Below, one piece after another: positions 44,447-44,655 of a stretch of DNA of 44,655 bases (positions are counted from its first letter, which is position 1; every line of letters begins with the position of its first letter). Location of the stretch: the NCBI GenBank assembly GCA_017993505.1, contig JAGOMP010000021.1:1-44655 (forward strand). Direction: 5' to 3'. The notes beneath the pieces were generated by a model. The model saw only the letters and a program-made list of their open reading frames with translations, searched no databases and was not told the DNA's origin. Both the position numbers and the translations under genes were made by a program. This stretch comes from Planctomycetota bacterium. GTDB taxonomy: Bacteria; Planctomycetota; Uabimicrobiia; Uabimicrobiales; JABWCH01.

Positions 44447-44569
44447 ACAATATACTTCCCTAAGTGTTCTTTGAAAATATCATCCATATCTCTTTTCCAG
44501 GAATATTGCACAAATTTGCAAATTTTCAAAAGCTACCTAGGGTTACTAACTGCTTTAAATAATCTATAA

Positions 44570-44604
44570 AATTCTATAAAATAATATAAATATTTTATAG
44601 AATT
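44570..44604. repeat. Perfect 13-bp inverted repeat
   Basis: AATTCTATAAAAT (44570-44582) and ATTTTATAGAATT (44592-44604) are separated by 9 bp; TCTATAAAAT-like copies stand just before it. There is no T-run, so termination is doubtful. The rest of 44447-44655 shows no gene. Confidence 0.7.
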
Positions 44605-44655
44605 ATGTGGAAATATCAAAGCTGATTTAACACTAAAAGATAGAGTGTATATTTG

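Noticed and set aside
44570..44604. Terminator after the pseudokinase gene
   Set aside because: The stem is perfect but almost all A/T and lacks a following T-run, and it lies 120 bp after the stop. I list it only as an inverted repeat.

Overview
This is an AT-rich bacterial window in which every gene but one lies on the + strand. The host looks Gram-negative: it has a lipoprotein with a lipobox, a DsbD-type thiol-disulfide reductase, and large exported proteins with C-terminal membrane anchors. The exported repeat proteins that open with an 'IYIPY/W' motif, together with a Ycf46-type operon, make me suspect a planctomycete-like or other deep-branching lineage. That placement is an inference from style, not proof.

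Layout. 1-1200: the 5' part of a RAYT/IS200-type transposase on the - strand, a strong palindrome, a 57-bp tandem repeat whose units resemble promoters, and a G-rich minisatellite built on GCTCTGGGG. 1280-1473: a tRNA-Gly(CCC) with its own promoter and terminator. 1627-2856: an MFS transporter. 3019-13022: a tandem array of at least seven paralogs of a family I do not recognise. Each has a conserved N-terminal domain, a small beta-barrel-like central module and a fibronectin-III-like C-terminal module. The array holds intact, frameshifted, fused, truncated and fossil copies. Its spacers carry decayed copies of one 211-bp segment of the AAA+ ATPase gene that follows the array.

13205-18190: a translationally coupled operon with a Ycf46-like AAA+ ATPase (interrupted by an in-frame TGA), a large unknown protein, a DUF1257/Ycf35-like protein, a DUF2997 protein and an NrdG-like radical-SAM protein. 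This conserved gene set has no settled function. With the paralog array it is the best candidate for an undescribed system here.

18616-30060 is mostly housekeeping: an MBL-fold hydrolase, a Lon protease with a Lys/Glu-rich extension of about 305 residues, a coiled-coil lipoprotein, a DnaQ-like exonuclease, a DUF819 membrane protein, a DASS-type anion transporter, RuvA and DsbD. Several gene 3' ends here have local duplications. 30103-40192 holds two genes encoding three homologous exported units; units 2 and 3 are fused in frame, leaving a signal-peptide-like segment inside the protein. 40411-44446 is a coupled pair: a SpoIIE/PP2C-like phosphatase lacking one canonical metal-binding Asp, and an apparent pseudokinase with two zinc ribbons.

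Two themes stand out. One is heavy local tandem duplication followed by decay. The other is signalling-type genes whose catalytic motifs have been lost or interrupted.
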